Shown here piece by piece: positions 11,241 through 23,610 of a DNA stretch of 64,000 bases (within the stretch, counting starts at the first letter, position 1; each line of letters opens with the position of its first letter). The stretch comes from Salvia splendens (lineage: Eukaryota > Streptophyta > Magnoliopsida > Lamiales > Lamiaceae), in NCBI RefSeq assembly GCF_004379255.2, contig NC_056034.1, forward strand, positions 7,194,501 to 7,258,500, read 5' to 3'. The notes beneath the pieces were generated by a model. The model did not search any database. It was given only the letters and a program-made list of their open reading frames with translations, and was not told where the DNA came from. A program made the position numbers and the translations under genes.

Positions 11241-14200
11241 GGAATGCATCCACCTTTCTCTCTTCCTATCTTTTCTTCTCTCTTCTTTATATTTGGCAAT
11301 ACGTATGATTTTGCTACTAAACTAAATCGTAATAGTACCATTTGATAACTCTTCAAAACTCTTTTGATATAATACTAGTACTAATTTGTGTGTATAATAC
11401 TGGAGTACTATATTTTATCATATGTGATGGTAAATCAACTGCGATTTTGCATATCAGAATTTATCTAATTTACCATAATTTTTAGTGCACAGGACATGTT
11501 ATTATAGCAGAGTAAATTTTATGATGAAAAAGTACTTGGATTTGCAGCTTCTGTTGGAAAGCCCCTGGCCTGGCTGATCGATTTCTTGTGTTGGTTCAGT
11601 TTTCTGTTTCTGGGCTTTATACTTTTCTCTTTAATTTCTACACACGATTAACAGTACGTCTGTATTTGTGATGTATTTCTGGTGAGACATAATAATAGCT
11701 GCTCTCTCTTACCAAGATTAGGTAATGGAGAAACTCGTGCAGTTTGCTGTGAATATGATCAGCATTGAAAGTCATAACTTGTGTTGTAGCTCAAACAATG
11801 GGGATATGATGGCCTTAGAGCTAACAACACTCTTGCTTTTCCATTTCTCAATCTCCCTATATATGTTGGATATGCACGTTGAACTTGTTGGGATTAACTT
11901 ATGTTTGTGTGGTCAGTATCCGATGGGATATGTATGGATCAACCCTGAGATGAATCTGTAGAAGCAATAGTTGTGGACTGGTTGTTGAAGAGCTTCACAA
12001 AATCATTTCATCTTCTTCCCTTGTGAAATTCGCTGTTTGGTAGCAGGACTTTCATCTAATAAACCAACACCAAAACCAAAACCAAATGAAATGAAAATTT
12101 AAGGAATTAGAACTGGTGACAAGAGCAAGAAAAAACCAAAATTCAGGGGGGAAAAACGAATGAAAGGAGGTAAACAAAAGCCAATTAACAAAACTAGGTT
12201 CCACCGAGACTGGAACTAGGGTTACTGGATTCAAGTTATAATTTATGTGCATCTTAATTTCAAATACTACTCCCTGTTTAAGTATTCTATTCTAATAATT
12301 TAATATCTAAAATTTAATTTTATTTTATGCAATGAAAGAATTATTTAAAGGTTTTGTACGTTGGTTACCTTTGATTATTGAATTGCACACTAATTTATTA
12401 TTGAACGTGTATTACTATCACTTTTAATTCGCAGAGATCTTCCTCAACGTATAAGTGTATCAAAAGAATTTGTTTGATTAAATTCGGACAGAGTCCAAGT
12501 TAAAGTACTCCATTACTTGGTCAAAATTAACAATTTATAATAAATTGAAATATGAATGATATGTATTTAATTATGTATTTGGCTTTTCTAAAATATATTT
12601 AACGGTCATATCAAACAACTAAGATATTCTGTCTGGTAAAAGAGAGGATTAAAAATCAATCTCCAATTTCATTAAAAAGGGGAATAAATCATTTTATCAC
12701 GTTTTCGTATCATCTTGAAACATAAAAACAAGTAGCTAGATCGAGTTTTCGTCCAAGAAGTTTGAAGGAAACTTGCATGATGAAAAAAATGCTTCTCCAA
12801 CCTCATCTCAGTTTCAACTTTCGAATGAACATCATATCTCTTCTCTTAATTATACAAGAAACTACTACATTAGTTCATCCAAAAGTTTACATTCATTTCA
12901 ACTCCACCTCTCCGCATAATATTCAGCTTTTTAAAAAGTTTTTTGTTATGATAATATGGAGACAACAAATAATATTATTGTTAAAAGTGTGTTCAGTAGT
13001 TCAACCACAATCAGCTGTTTTTGGGTATGCTTTTCTGGAAAGGTCTCATGAGGGACAGCATATAGCAATAAAACTCTAATTTTTTTAACTATAAATATGT
13101 TTTTTTTATTATCATAAGTTTAATTATTTTTTGCATTTTATTTTACTGGATGATTATGCTTTTAACAATTGAAAAGAGAACTCCACCATTACTATTTAGC
13201 ACGCGCCTTTTGGAAATATGATCTTACTTTGAATGTCAGTCTCACTCTCACTGTTCTTTTTAATAACTCCTATAATTATGTTTAATTAGCAATATACATG
13301 GATAATACACATTTGAATACATAAATATATTGAGAATATGTGGCATCACACGTTGTCTTTCGTATAGTATATCTTTAAATGTGTGTATTATGATTTATTA
13401 GTCGTATAGATTTTGCTATTGCGTAGTCTAAATGTCTAATACTCCATTGATAGTAGTTACTAAAAGTTATAACCCTCAGAATAAGTTGTTTAAAATGCAC
13501 AGATCCTAGTATATTTTTGAGCCGTTAGTAGCTAGTATCACCAACTATTATTGAATTTGGAATTCTTTCATAAACTTAAAGTTTGGTTGTAAAAGTCATG
13601 AACTTTGATCATATTCATAATTTATCACAATTGATAATTCCTACAAAATCGAATCGTACATAGATTGTCGTATATTCTAGACGAAAAAGAAATGATGAAA
13701 TTTCAAATAGCTATAGAAGATGTCGTTTTATGCAAACAATGTATTTAAACCCCAGTCCAAATAAGTTCAAAGTCTAGACTTTTTTTATTGTTCCTTGACA
13801 AAATTAAGAGTTGAGTATTCTATGTCCAAATTTATTAGTCATCTTCAATAAATTTCTTCTTTCTTTGATTAGATTTTGAAACGGTAAAAACCACAGATAA
13901 TTCGATTTAACAAGAATCATTAATGGTAAAAAATCTCAAACACAATCAATATCAACGATTTTTAAAATCAAATTTAAATTTGTCAGAAAATCCAAAATCA
14001 GAATAAGAAATCAACAACCCTGTATTTTTTGTTTTCATTAATTAAATAATCTGGCGGACTTGCAATTTGCAAATACCAATTCAAAAGAAATACAAATAAA
14101 AAACCAAAAACCATCTTTACAGATCACAAGCCGTCGATTAACTTCAAAATATCAATGATTTCAAATTCAACGGCGATCCTCATTTCTCTCTCCTCACATA

Positions 14201-14811
14201 AGCCGCGGTTACACAGAAAGAGCCACCTTTCCAGATTATGATCCTTCCCTTCTCCCCCATTTGAATCCACCTTTTTCTTCATTCTCTCCTCCATTTTCTT
14301 TCAAATTCTTTTGATTTCTTCTTTCTCCGCAAAGAAGAAACAAGAGAAAGTGAAAGCAAATAACCCGATAGGAAACAGAAAAGTAATGAACCCCTAAAAA
14401 GGGTTGGATTATCGGCAGCGACCATCTCAGATTTTCGTCAAAAGTCGCAATTTTCTGTGTCAGAACCAGGTATCTACGCAAATCATTCTATCATAGGAAT
14501 TAGGTTTTTCTAGATTATTGAAAAAGATCAGATTTTGGCAAGAGGGCTTCACATAAAGAATTTGCATTTCCGGTTTGTGCCGAAAATCGGGTGGGATTCC
14601 CGTGAATGATTGAATTTTTAGAAGTGGCATATTGGGGGTTTTGATCGATTGAATTACGAAATTAGGGCACCCCAATTTTCCGAACTTGTAGAAGTGGGCT
14701 TCTTGTGATTTGGGGGAATCAAAAGATAGAAAAAAAAGACTTGGATTCTTGCGATCAGGTGAGGGATAGAGGAAGAAACCGGGTTCTGAAAAAGTGCGAA
14801 TTACTCGATAG
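11241..14811. other. Intergenic region upstream of the SINAT gene
   Basis: About 3.5 kb of AT-rich sequence contains no recognised gene or structured repeat. The last few hundred bases probably belong to the SINAT promoter and 5' untranslated leader. A leader intron there is possible (a donor after 'aaccag' near 14470 and an acceptor 'gatcag' near 14759) but unproven. Confidence 0.45.
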
Positions 14812-16557
14812 ATGGCTGCATTGGAAATTGATAGCGTGGAGTGTGTTTCTTCAATAGATGGAAATGAAGACGAAGAGATAGTTTCTCACACCAAGCAACA
14901 TGATCTTCCCCATCAGTATTCCTCCAAGCCCCATGGCGCGGTTGCTGTTGGACTGGTGCCTACTAGCGTCCATGAGTTGCTCGAGTGCCCTGTTTGCACT
15001 AATTCTATGTACCCACCCATCCATCAGGTTTGCTCAACATATCTACTTTGCATTTTTGATACATTGTTCTTATAAACGTATCTGGCTTGGTGAATGCTTT
15101 ATGTGCCTCTTGCTTGTTTGAGGGGTGGGACCGTGGGAGAGTGCTTTTAGTGGGGGGGAGGTGGATTGAAGCTTTAGTTGAAATTTGATTTGTAAATCAT
15201 GTAACTTGATAGGCTTTAGCTGCATTGCGTTTGTTGAATAAGTGTTCCTTACAAGGGGAAACCTCATTTTTTTGCACTTCAGGGATATAGTGTCTGGGCA
15301 GTGCATATATTTGGTTTGCTACCTTTTCTAATGGGTGTAAATATGCAAGACAGGGGCCATTATTGTTAGGTGATATAATCGAGCAGTCGATATGGTAGTT
15401 ATCTATGACCATAATGTCAGTTGATAGTTCACAGAATTAGTACTTTTCACCTCTGAGGCTTCTTATTGAACTTGCACTAAGTGACTTGAGATAAATATTT
15501 GTTTTTTTTTGCGTATTTCCTGCATCATGGTGTCTGTGTTTTCTCTGCTGAGTCACTTCGTGGGGCTTGTAAATAAAGGGCCTTATCTGATGTGTACATG
15601 GGGAAAAAGTACATTAGTGTCTAGCTGTTGGAAGAATAGCTTTCTACGTCTTTGAAGATGTGGTGGTTAAACATTTTCTGAATGGCTATATTGATTATAT
15701 TCTTCCTTGCAGTGTCACAACGGGCACACACTCTGTTCAACTTGCAAGTCAAGGGTGCATAATCGCTGCCCTACTTGCAGGCAAGAGCTCGGTGATATCA
15801 GGTGTTTAGCACTAGAGAAAGTTGCTGAGTCACTAGAGCTTCCCTGCAAGTTCTTCTCCCTGGGATGTGCTGAAATATTCCCGTATTACAGCAAACTCAA
15901 GCACGAAGCAGTTTGCAACTTCAGACCACATAATTGTCCATATGCTGGATCAGAGTGCTCGGTCACAGGAGACATTCCTTTCCTGGTTGCACATTTGAGA
16001 GACGACCACAAAGTGGACATGCACACAGGGTCTACCTTCAATCACCGCTATGTTAAGTCAAACCCACGTGAAGTAGAAAACGCAACATGGATGTTAACGG
16101 TGAGTTCCACATTCATTATTACTCCTGGTTGATTATTTGTGTATATATAACATGCATTGAGGGGATATATCTCGGTTCGGTTGTGTGTGTTAATTAGGTA
16201 TTCAATTGTTTTGGGCAATATTTCTGCCTCCACTTTGAAGCATTCCAGCTGGGAATGGCGCCCGTGTATATGGCATTTCTACGTTTCATGGGTGATGAAA
16301 CTGAAGCGCGCAACTACAGCTATAGTTTAGAGGTCGGAGCAAACGGGAGGAAGCTGATATGGGAGGGGACGCCACGCAGCATTCGCTGTAGCCACCGCAA
16401 GGTGAGGGATAGTCACGACGGTCTGATCATCCAACGGAACATGGCGCTGTTTTTCTCAGGAGACAAGAAGGAGCTTAAGCTTAGAGTTACCGGAAGAATC
16501 TGGAAGGAACAGCAGAACCCAGACACAGGAGTCTGCATACCAAATCTTTCTATCTAA
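14812..16557 (+). CDS. SINAT: SINAT-type RING E3 ubiquitin ligase
   Basis: The model has three exons, 14812-15027, 15713-16099 and 16198-16557, encoding 320 residues with both introns in phase 0 (acceptors gcag and ttag). The RING finger lies at residues 59-94. Its ligands are Cys59, Cys62, Cys73, His77, Cys80, Cys83, Cys91 and Cys94, and it is split by the first intron. A SIAH-type zinc-binding segment follows (CKFFSLGC to HLRDDH), then the SINA/TRAF-like substrate-binding domain with VFNCFGQYFCLHFEAF and LRFMGDE. Length and exon layout match plant SINA homologues of the SINAT2/3/5 type. Those enzymes transfer ubiquitin to transcription factors and autophagy or hormone-signalling proteins; targets here are unknown. 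All zinc ligands are present and there is no frame damage, so the gene should be functional. Confidence 0.93.
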
Positions 16558-17324
16558 CAACCAATTTCTTTCTCTTTTTTTGCCTCCTTCAATTTTGATT
16601 CATTGCGTGGTTGCTTGTATGTATGATATTAACGTCTCTGCTTGCTTCCTAATCTGTAACTTTGCCAAAAAATTGATTTGTGAAATGACTCTCTCAACAT
16701 CCTCTTCCTATTTCAAACCCTTTCTGGCTGGGCCTTCAAAGCAGTGAAGCCTGATCATAATTGGGACATTCATCATGAATCATATATGGAGATGATGGAG
16801 TATTTCTTTACAATATACTTAAATATTTGTTGTTCTCAAATGGAGAGGCATGATGTTTGCACATCCATTTTTTAATTAAAAAAATATTATCCAAGGACAG
16901 AAAAGTGGTTATGATAAATTAGCTGGAATTTTGAAGTAGTTATTTTAATTAAATGTTAAGGGTGAGGAAGTGGAAAAAGTTAAATAAAGAGCTATCAGTG
17001 ATGTGCGTCTCTTTATTATGCTCCCTCCAACTCCACTCAATTTTCTTCCTTCACATGCTGCCTAATTACGATGAGGTTGTGGGCCCTCTTATTTAATCTT
17101 TGCTCAAAATAAACACCCACCGACGATCAGTCCTAACTTTGTCAACATAAATTAATCACATATATATACTATTACGTCTGTCAAATTCCAAGAATTACAA
17201 TTTCATCCGTCCAATTACATTTCGTAACCCCCAATTATTGGTGTTAGATAAAAACACTTAATTTCCTCTTAAAAATAAGTAGTAAGTACTTATATACTAG
17301 TATTATATACCACCATATAGTAAA
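16558..17324. other. Spacer between convergent SINAT and pectin methylesterase genes
   Basis: The two genes point towards each other, so this stretch should hold both 3' untranslated regions and terminators. No further gene or repeat was recognised. Confidence 0.6.
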
Positions 17325-20203
17325 TCAAGTGGAGAGGCCGGCAACGAAAGCGACACCAGTGGCCGGGAGCCACGACGAGCCATAGATAAACTTCGCGACG
17401 GTGAACTTCCCGGCCTCCTCTTCCGATTTAATGACGCGATATCCCGGCCACTTCACGCGCTGCCCTAACCCGGCCCCCGGCCCAGAGTTGATGTACTCCC
17501 CATAATACAACGTATCAAGCGCAAAATCCCCATTCCACTCGAGCCAGCCCTTGGGATGAACGTGATCGCCCAAGTAAGAGAGCATGTAAACAGTCCTCGA
17601 GTAGAGCTTCCACGGCCGGCCCAAGTAGGTCGGGTACTGGCCCTTGGACGACTCGAGGGCGGGCTCGGCCGTGATGCGGCAGTCGTGGATGGAGATGCCC
17701 GTATTCTGGCTCGGGTCCTTGCGGTTCTGCGCGGTGATCGTGACCTTCTGCTGCGGCATGGGCTTCCTCGCCTGGATGTTGCACTTCTGGAACACCACGG
17801 TAGAACTGACGCTGAGAGTGTGTGTAGAGGGTATCTTGGTACCCGATGATGCTGCAGTGGTAGATCACCGCGTGGTCTGCCCCCACGCGGAGGGCCACGG
17901 CTTGGTGCTTGCTTGGTCCCGCGTAGTTCTCGAATGTTATGTCTCTTGCTATGAACCCGGACCCGGTTGCAGCTGTGTAAAACGAGATAACTATTATTCT
18001 ATTCGTTCCATAATAAGAGTCTATTTCTTTTATTTTAGTCTGTCCCGCAATAAAAATCTTATTTTATAAGTATGTAAGTAGGTTCCGTAGCTCATTCAAC
18101 GAATTTTGCTTGGGCATCGTATGTTGGACGTTATTAACTTTATGCTTAAGAGTTCGTATAAATCTAAGTTCGGTATAAAGTGTTAAGGTCTACAATCACT
18201 TTTGCAAGACTAAATTTGTCGTAGTGAATATTTTACTTTAATTGACAAGGGTCATTATATATTAATACTATAGGTTGACTTTGAAAGTGTTCATGAAAAC
18301 TTTTTTTAAAAAAAGGGATAAAATCGAAGCTGCTATAGAGACAAATGACGTTTTGGAGGTGAAAACCGTCAATTTGGTTAAATGAATAGAAAGGAATTTT
18401 GAGTTTTGATGACCTCAACATCAAACAACAATACATGTGCATGTTAATTTCCTCAACTACATGCACCGCCAAATCGAAGGCCCATTATTTTATAAGAATA
18501 ACCAAAACATTAAAAAGAAAATTATCGGAATAATGGATGATGAAAAAAGAGTTATAAAATCGTTAGTAAAAGGAATTTTACCAAAGGATGCGGTGTGGAA
18601 TGTCGTCAACTTGTCTTCCACGCTTTTCCCGCCTGTAATGACCGTCTTACCCTTCCCATCACCAATGAACATTATATTCGTCTTCTTTCTTCCCACCTTT
18701 AAGTTATTCTCCTCATACCTATAGGCATCAATCAATTGTAGTTTTTGACATTTGTAAGTGAAATCCCACTTTGGACAAATAAAATCTAAAATTCACATTT
18801 AGTTTTTACTATTCTTAAATATTAAAATTAGTACTAAAAGTATATACGTATTTAATTCTAACTCATACTCTGCATACCTATAACTATTTTATAGGTGTGT
18901 ATGTTTCTTAAAAGGTTGTCAAAATAACTTTCTAGAATAATGATTATAAAAAGTTTGAAAAAATCTAAATATAAATATAATATTGGTTGCAGTCAAATTA
19001 TGATAGATCTGAAATCAGCATGCAGCTTAATCAGTGGGTAAATAGTAATAATAACACCACTTTGACAGGTAATTACGAAAACATTATGATAGGGACTATG
19101 AAGTCATTTAGATTATCTTGAAAAAGCCATTGAATTAAAAAGCTGTACCCACCAAAAGAATTTACGCTTTTCCGAATCTTTTTTAAACCACGAGTCAAAT
19201 TACCTTCCTGCCCTCACGTAGATGATAAAGCGCCGGCTGCTGTGCTCCGGCGCCTTCTTGATCGCCTCCGCGATTGTCTTCACCGTTCCATTCCCGCTCT
19301 TCGACACGGTTATATCCGCATTAATCGCCGACGCCGGCATATCCAGCAGCAACCTCTCCCTCCTCGACATCCACACCGGGAACCGCTCGTCGTCGCGCAG
19401 CAATCGCCGCCGCCGATTCTGAATCGGAATATCGGAGAAACCGTCGTCGCCTCCCGCGGCGGAGTATATCGCGAGAGAATTGCTCACGAGCTCCGATAAA
19501 TCCTTTATCCTCTCCGACATTTGATTCTTCACGTCGCCGTCGAGCTCATCAAATCCTTCCTTGCAGGTGTCCTGATTGGTCAAAGCGGTGCTGAGCCAAG
19601 TCAACACGTCCTGAGTCGACCCGGCCGGCTCGGCGGCGGAGGTGGTGATTGAACGGGAGAGTAGATCGATTGAGTGGTCGAGGAGCTCTAAGCAGTCGTC
19701 GTATGCAGACCTGATTTGATGATTTTGATATATTAACGCATTTTACGTATAAATAAAGCGAAATTGAACCTAATTTCAATTGGATTGAACCTAATGTGAG
19801 GATCCATGGCGAGGTTGGTGATCTCGGAGGAAACGTAGAGCGAGCGGCCGACTTTTTGGAGAGTCAGGTTGAGGGAAATGTGGACGAGGTCTTTGTCGTC
19901 GGCGGCGAAGGCGCCGGGGAAGTCGATGAGCGAATTCAGGCAGAGAGATGGGTAGAGAGTGCGGCTGCATGCTCTCGACATGGCTTGAGACGGCTGCCGA
20001 TTCTGCAGTTTGGAGTTGGTTTTGTGTTGTATGACCACGGCCACGGCGGCGGAGGCAGCCGCGACCACCATTAGTGTGGCGGCGACGATGAGGAGAAGGC
20101 GGAGTCTGGAAGGTTTTGGTTTAGGGGGGAGGTCGGTGGGTTGGAATTGGATGCTGGTGGAGGCGCCGCCTGGCTCGGCTTTCCCGAGCCTACCATAATC
20201 CAT
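17325..20203 (-). pseudogene. Type-I pectin methylesterase with frameshifting deletion of the catalytic core
   Basis: Four exons on the minus strand are predicted: 19791-20203, 19204-19710, 18582-18718 and 17325-17972, all with GT-AG borders. Residues 33-58 form a signal anchor, followed by a PMEI-like pro-region. Two dibasic processing motifs follow (RRRRLL near 237, RRERLL near 254) and then the methylesterase domain. The last exon has GYQDTLY (first catalytic Asp) and, later, LGRPWK (substrate-binding Arg). Between them, after QRQFYR, the conserved ECDIYGTVDFIFGNAA stretch with the second catalytic Asp is missing, and the downstream part reads in another frame. Exon 4 is two bases short of frame, consistent with a deletion of about 50 nt near 17797. 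No splice sites explain the gap. Intact relatives demethylesterify homogalacturonan in the cell wall. This copy should be inactive unless the gap is an assembly artefact. Confidence 0.85.
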
Positions 20204-20397
20204 CGTTTTCTTTTCTTTTAATTGGATAAAAAGGAAAGGAGGAGAAAGCAGGAAAGAATGTGGCGTTGGCTATGGAGAGTGGGGAAGTATATATATGGGC
20301 GGCGTAGGTGTATTTTGGAGTCATTTATTCCAAATACAACGTATTGTGTTTGTGATGGTTCGTCAATACACATTCGAATTTAGAACTCACATTAGTG
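20204..20397 (-). promoter_or_regulatory. Promoter region of the pectin methylesterase gene
   Basis: A TATA-like run (tatatatatg, about 20288-20297) lies about 85-95 bp upstream of the start codon on the minus strand. The promoter role is inferred from position. Confidence 0.4.
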
Positions 20398-20400
20398 TAA

Positions 20401-20868
20401 GAGCATCCACAATGGATGCCCTAGGGATTGTCACATCAGCTTGCCCATTTTTTCTACAATAATGAAGCCCTATCAATTAGACTCAATTTGCTTTTAATTT
20501 TTAATATTATTATTTTTTATTTTTATTCTTAATTATTAAAATATTAAAATATATTATATTAAACACTACAAATTTGAAAAAACAACCACATTACTTAAAA
20601 TTAAAAAAAAACCTACATCATACTTACTAAAAAAACATTACTAAACTAATTAGAGTTGGGTATTTATAATGGTTTAATTAGGATTTAAAGAATTAAAAAA
20701 ATTTAAAAAAAAGTAAAAACCGAAGAGATCGGGCTCAGGCTCAGGGCTGCAATGGATTCCCGATCGGGCGAGCGGCTCGGGCACAGACGCCTGCAGTGGA
20801 TGTCCGAGGACGCCCGAGCCCGATCTCGGGCGATCGGGCGTGAGATCGGGCATTCACTGTGCATGCTC
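20401..20868. mobile_element. PIF/Harbinger-type MITE
   Basis: The terminal inverted repeats are gagcatccacaatggatgcc at the left and its imperfect complement (ggcattcactgtgcatgctc) at the right. A perfect TAA target duplication lies at 20398-20400 and 20869-20871. The element is 468 bp and has no coding sequence. Its right half contains a GC-rich patch of gatcgggc repeats. Confidence 0.85.
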
Positions 20869-21066
20869 TAACAAGTACTTACTTATTTGTTTTATATTTA
20901 GTCATACTGATAAAATTAAAAATTGGTGGTATACTTTAATTTTTCCTTTTTGTGGGCGCATACACAATCTTGTAGTGAATTTATATGATAAGTTTATGGA
21001 TGATAAATTGAGTTGGCATTTAGAAAAGTTAATCAAGCTTACGTAGACACACGCGTAATTGACTAA

Positions 21067-22962
21067 GGCCATCCACAACGATGTTCCTATACCGTTCCTA
21101 TACCGTTCCTTAAACCACTATTTGAGGGCCCCACTTTACTTTTTTACTCCATTCCTTAGTTAAGGAATGGAACCTGCAACCCTCCGTTCCTTAACTGTTC
21201 CTTAAATTACTATTCATTCAATTTCATTTTTTTTTATTTCCAATCCAATTCAATTTAAATAAACACACTTTAATAAAAAACAAACACACTTTATTAAAAA
21301 ACACACAACATTAAAAAAAATTCAACTTAAACTTAAAAAAAACAAAAACACACAATTAAACGTGGGAAAATAAAAAAACTACTCCGCCGGCGAATCATCC
21401 TCCGGAGGCGGTCGAGGTTTAGGGGGAGGAGGAAGACCAAGAATTCCTGCCATATGCACAATTCCGTTCCACCAGGCCGTGAATTGGGCGTACGAGAAGC
21501 GGGAAGTGTCCGCCATTGTGGCGGTTATGTACGCCACCATAAGTGTGTCCGAGCCTCCCCGCGAGCCCGATCCCGAGGCCGACTGGCTTGATTCGCCTCG
21601 GCCCTTCCTCGCTCTAGCCGCCTTCGCCGCCTTCGTCCCTTGCGGCCGACGGCGCCCAGGGCTGGATCGCCCGTATTCGTCGGGCGTTGGATCCCCCGTA
21701 CCCCCAAACACCTGCGGTTCACCCTCGCTGGCCTCACCGGTGTCACCAGACGAGTAGTTGCCGCTCGCCGTGTGCTTCGTGCGCTTTGAGGTTGAGCCCG
21801 AGCTCGAGCGGACACCGCCGGCCCACCTTTCCTCGTCCTTGACGAGCTGCCAAATATCAACATATTTGAACTGTAGACCGGTGTCCTGGTAGAAGACGCG
21901 CAAAGCCGCCCTCAGAATGTCGGCGCACGAAGCTTCGCTTTGGTAGTTCGCTGCTTCGGCCGAGTAGATGCCGCAAAATTTTTTGACCTGTGCGTCGACT
22001 CGGCCAAAGTGAGCACGGAGCATTGTATATTTGCGCTTCCGGGCCCCTTTCGGCTTAGTCTGGTGGTAGACATCACAGACCTTTTCCCAGAAGCACTTGG
22101 CGGCTTGTTGGTTCCCGACGATGGGATCGTACGAGACGGTGAGCCAGGCGGTGTACACCGCCTTAGTTTCATCGTTGTTGTACGGATGCCGGCCCAGATC
22201 CTCCAGTTCCTCCTCCTCCTCCTCCTCGGGTGCCTCAGACGCAGCCCTAGAGCTTCCACCGCCTCGGCTTCCTCCCTGGGTGGGTTCAACGGGGATATCC
22301 TCCCGAATCTGGGACAAACCCTGAGAAAGCCGCCAGCCGGGTGGTCGAGCGTAGGCATCCACATCGAAAGTGGGTGGTTGATACCCACCCGGCGTCGACG
22401 ACCCGGAACCACCAAGTGTGTTGTACATGGTCTCCCAATCGCCGAACGCGTTGAGATCCCACCCACCGGAGCCGCCACCGCCGTAATTCTCGTCGCCGGA
22501 CATTTTGTGAAGGAGATTGAAATAGAAAATTGGAGAGGAATTGATGTTGGTTTAGGAAGAGTATATGTGTAGTTGTGTGTGAAATGTAATAAATTAGGTG
22601 TATTTATAGAATAAGAAAATAAAAAATAAAATTAAAAAAGTTTAAAAAAGTTTAAAAAACGTTAATATTACCGTTAACAAAAAAAAATTTTAAAAATCAT
22701 TTTTTTTAAAAAAAATTAATTATTGCGTCATCGCTGACGTGTCCCACTCGCGGGCCGGCGAGTGAGATGCACGCACGAAGCGGGGAGCGCCACGTCGCCC
22801 CAGCGCGTGGCGGCACAAGCCGTACCACGTTCCGTGCCGTCGGCACCCGGAACGGAATGGGAACGGAATGGGAGCGGAATGGTGCGCCGCAACGCGTTCC
22901 GTGGCGAAACCGTTCCGGCGGAACGGCACGCGGAACGCCGGCGGAACGCGTTGCGGGTGCCC
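21067..22962 (-). mobile_element. PIF/Harbinger element carrying ORF1 only
   Basis: The ends are GGCCATCCACAACG at the left and the complement of GGGCACCCGCAACGCGTTCC at the right, flanked by TAA at 21064-21066 and 22963-22965. The only gene is the ORF1 on the minus strand; there is no transposase. The left and right subterminal regions match those of the transposase-bearing element at about 29816-31798 (for example 'ggaacctgcaaccctcc' at the left and 'cccactcgcggg' at the right). Confidence 0.85.
21379..22503 (-). CDS. PIF/Harbinger ORF1 (Myb/SANT-like DNA-binding accessory protein)
   Basis: An intact 374-codon frame starts MSGDENYGGG. The N-terminal third is Gly/Ser/Pro-rich and ends in an acidic Glu run near residue 90. 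Residues about 110-230 form the tri-helical Myb-like region, with TAWLTVSYDPIVGNQQ, CFWEKVCDVYHQ, AHFGRVDAQVKKFCGIY and FKYVDIWQLVKDEERW. A basic linker and a Pro-rich C-terminus follow. In PIF/Pong elements this protein helps the transposase bind element ends and enter the nucleus. Similar plant sequences are often misannotated as host proteins. No stop or frameshift is seen. With no transposase in the same element it could only act in trans. Confidence 0.82.
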   Translation of the reverse strand: MSGDENYGGGGSGGWDLNAFGDWETMYNTLGGSGSSTPGGYQPPTFDVDAYARPPGWRLSQGLSQIREDIPVEPTQGGSRGGGSSRAASEAPEEEEEEELEDLGRHPYNNDETKAVYTAWLTVSYDPIVGNQQAAKCFWEKVCDVYHQTKPKGARKRKYTMLRAHFGRVDAQVKKFCGIYSAEAANYQSEASCADILRAALRVFYQDTGLQFKYVDIWQLVKDEERWAGGVRSSSGSTSKRTKHTASGNYSSGDTGEASEGEPQVFGGTGDPTPDEYGRSSPGRRRPQGTKAAKAARARKGRGESSQSASGSGSRGGSDTLMVAYITATMADTSRFSYAQFTAWWNGIVHMAGILGLPPPPKPRPPPEDDSPAE

Positions 22963-22965
22963 TAA

Positions 22966-23610
22966 GAGCGGTGACCGTTCATGTCCTTTCTTTCTCAAAC
23001 CGAATACTATAAATTAACGTAATGACTTCAAAAAATCCTTATAAAAGATTTTGTTTTCTTCCATTCAAAAAGAAATAAAGAAAGGTTCTCTTGTGTCCTT
23101 TTTAAAATTAGAGTCGAGTTAAATGGAATAGGTATGACAACCAATAAATTAGATTCTTATTCCTATTTTTAGATTCCACTGGAAATAGATTCTTCCAAAA
23201 ACTCGAGGCTATGTATTACTTATAAAACCAACCAAAAACATGTTATAGAGCCAAAATAATGAGTCCTAAAAGTAGCTTGGAAATGATGAATTGCTACAGT
23301 CAATGAAATCGTGTTTCAAATATATAGAATCAGATCGTATAACTGTAAACGGTATTCGTCTTAATGTTAATTTCATTCATGCCCAATTTTGGTAAATTAT
23401 AGATAGTCTTGTTAATTTACAGTTTATATTTTTGGTTGGCATTGTTAATTTGTGACCATACCTACTATTTCTGGATGCATGACAGCTATGCAAGAAATCT
23501 TGGTCACGGAGTATTACAAAATAAGTAGAGTATTATAATGTGGCCCAAAATTCTTAGCACCATTTTGATGGGTAATTTAGGCCAATCTAGTGATCTGATA
23601 CTAATAAATA
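22966..23610. other. Spacer without recognised gene
   Basis: This is AT-rich intergenic sequence. The final part repeats about 28 bp (caatctagtgatct..tactaataaata) that recurs after the following MITE at about 24071-24098. Confidence 0.5.

Noticed and set aside
12762..13079. A possible 105-codon gene
   Set aside because: It has AT-rich spacer composition, no domain and no splice or promoter context.
17780..17810. A cryptic intron explaining the methylesterase gap
   Set aside because: The genomic sequence lacks the catalytic-core codons altogether, and no usable acceptor follows, so splicing cannot restore the frame.
17644..18069. A 141-codon open frame on the plus strand
   Set aside because: It is a shadow of the GC-rich methylesterase exon on the opposite strand.
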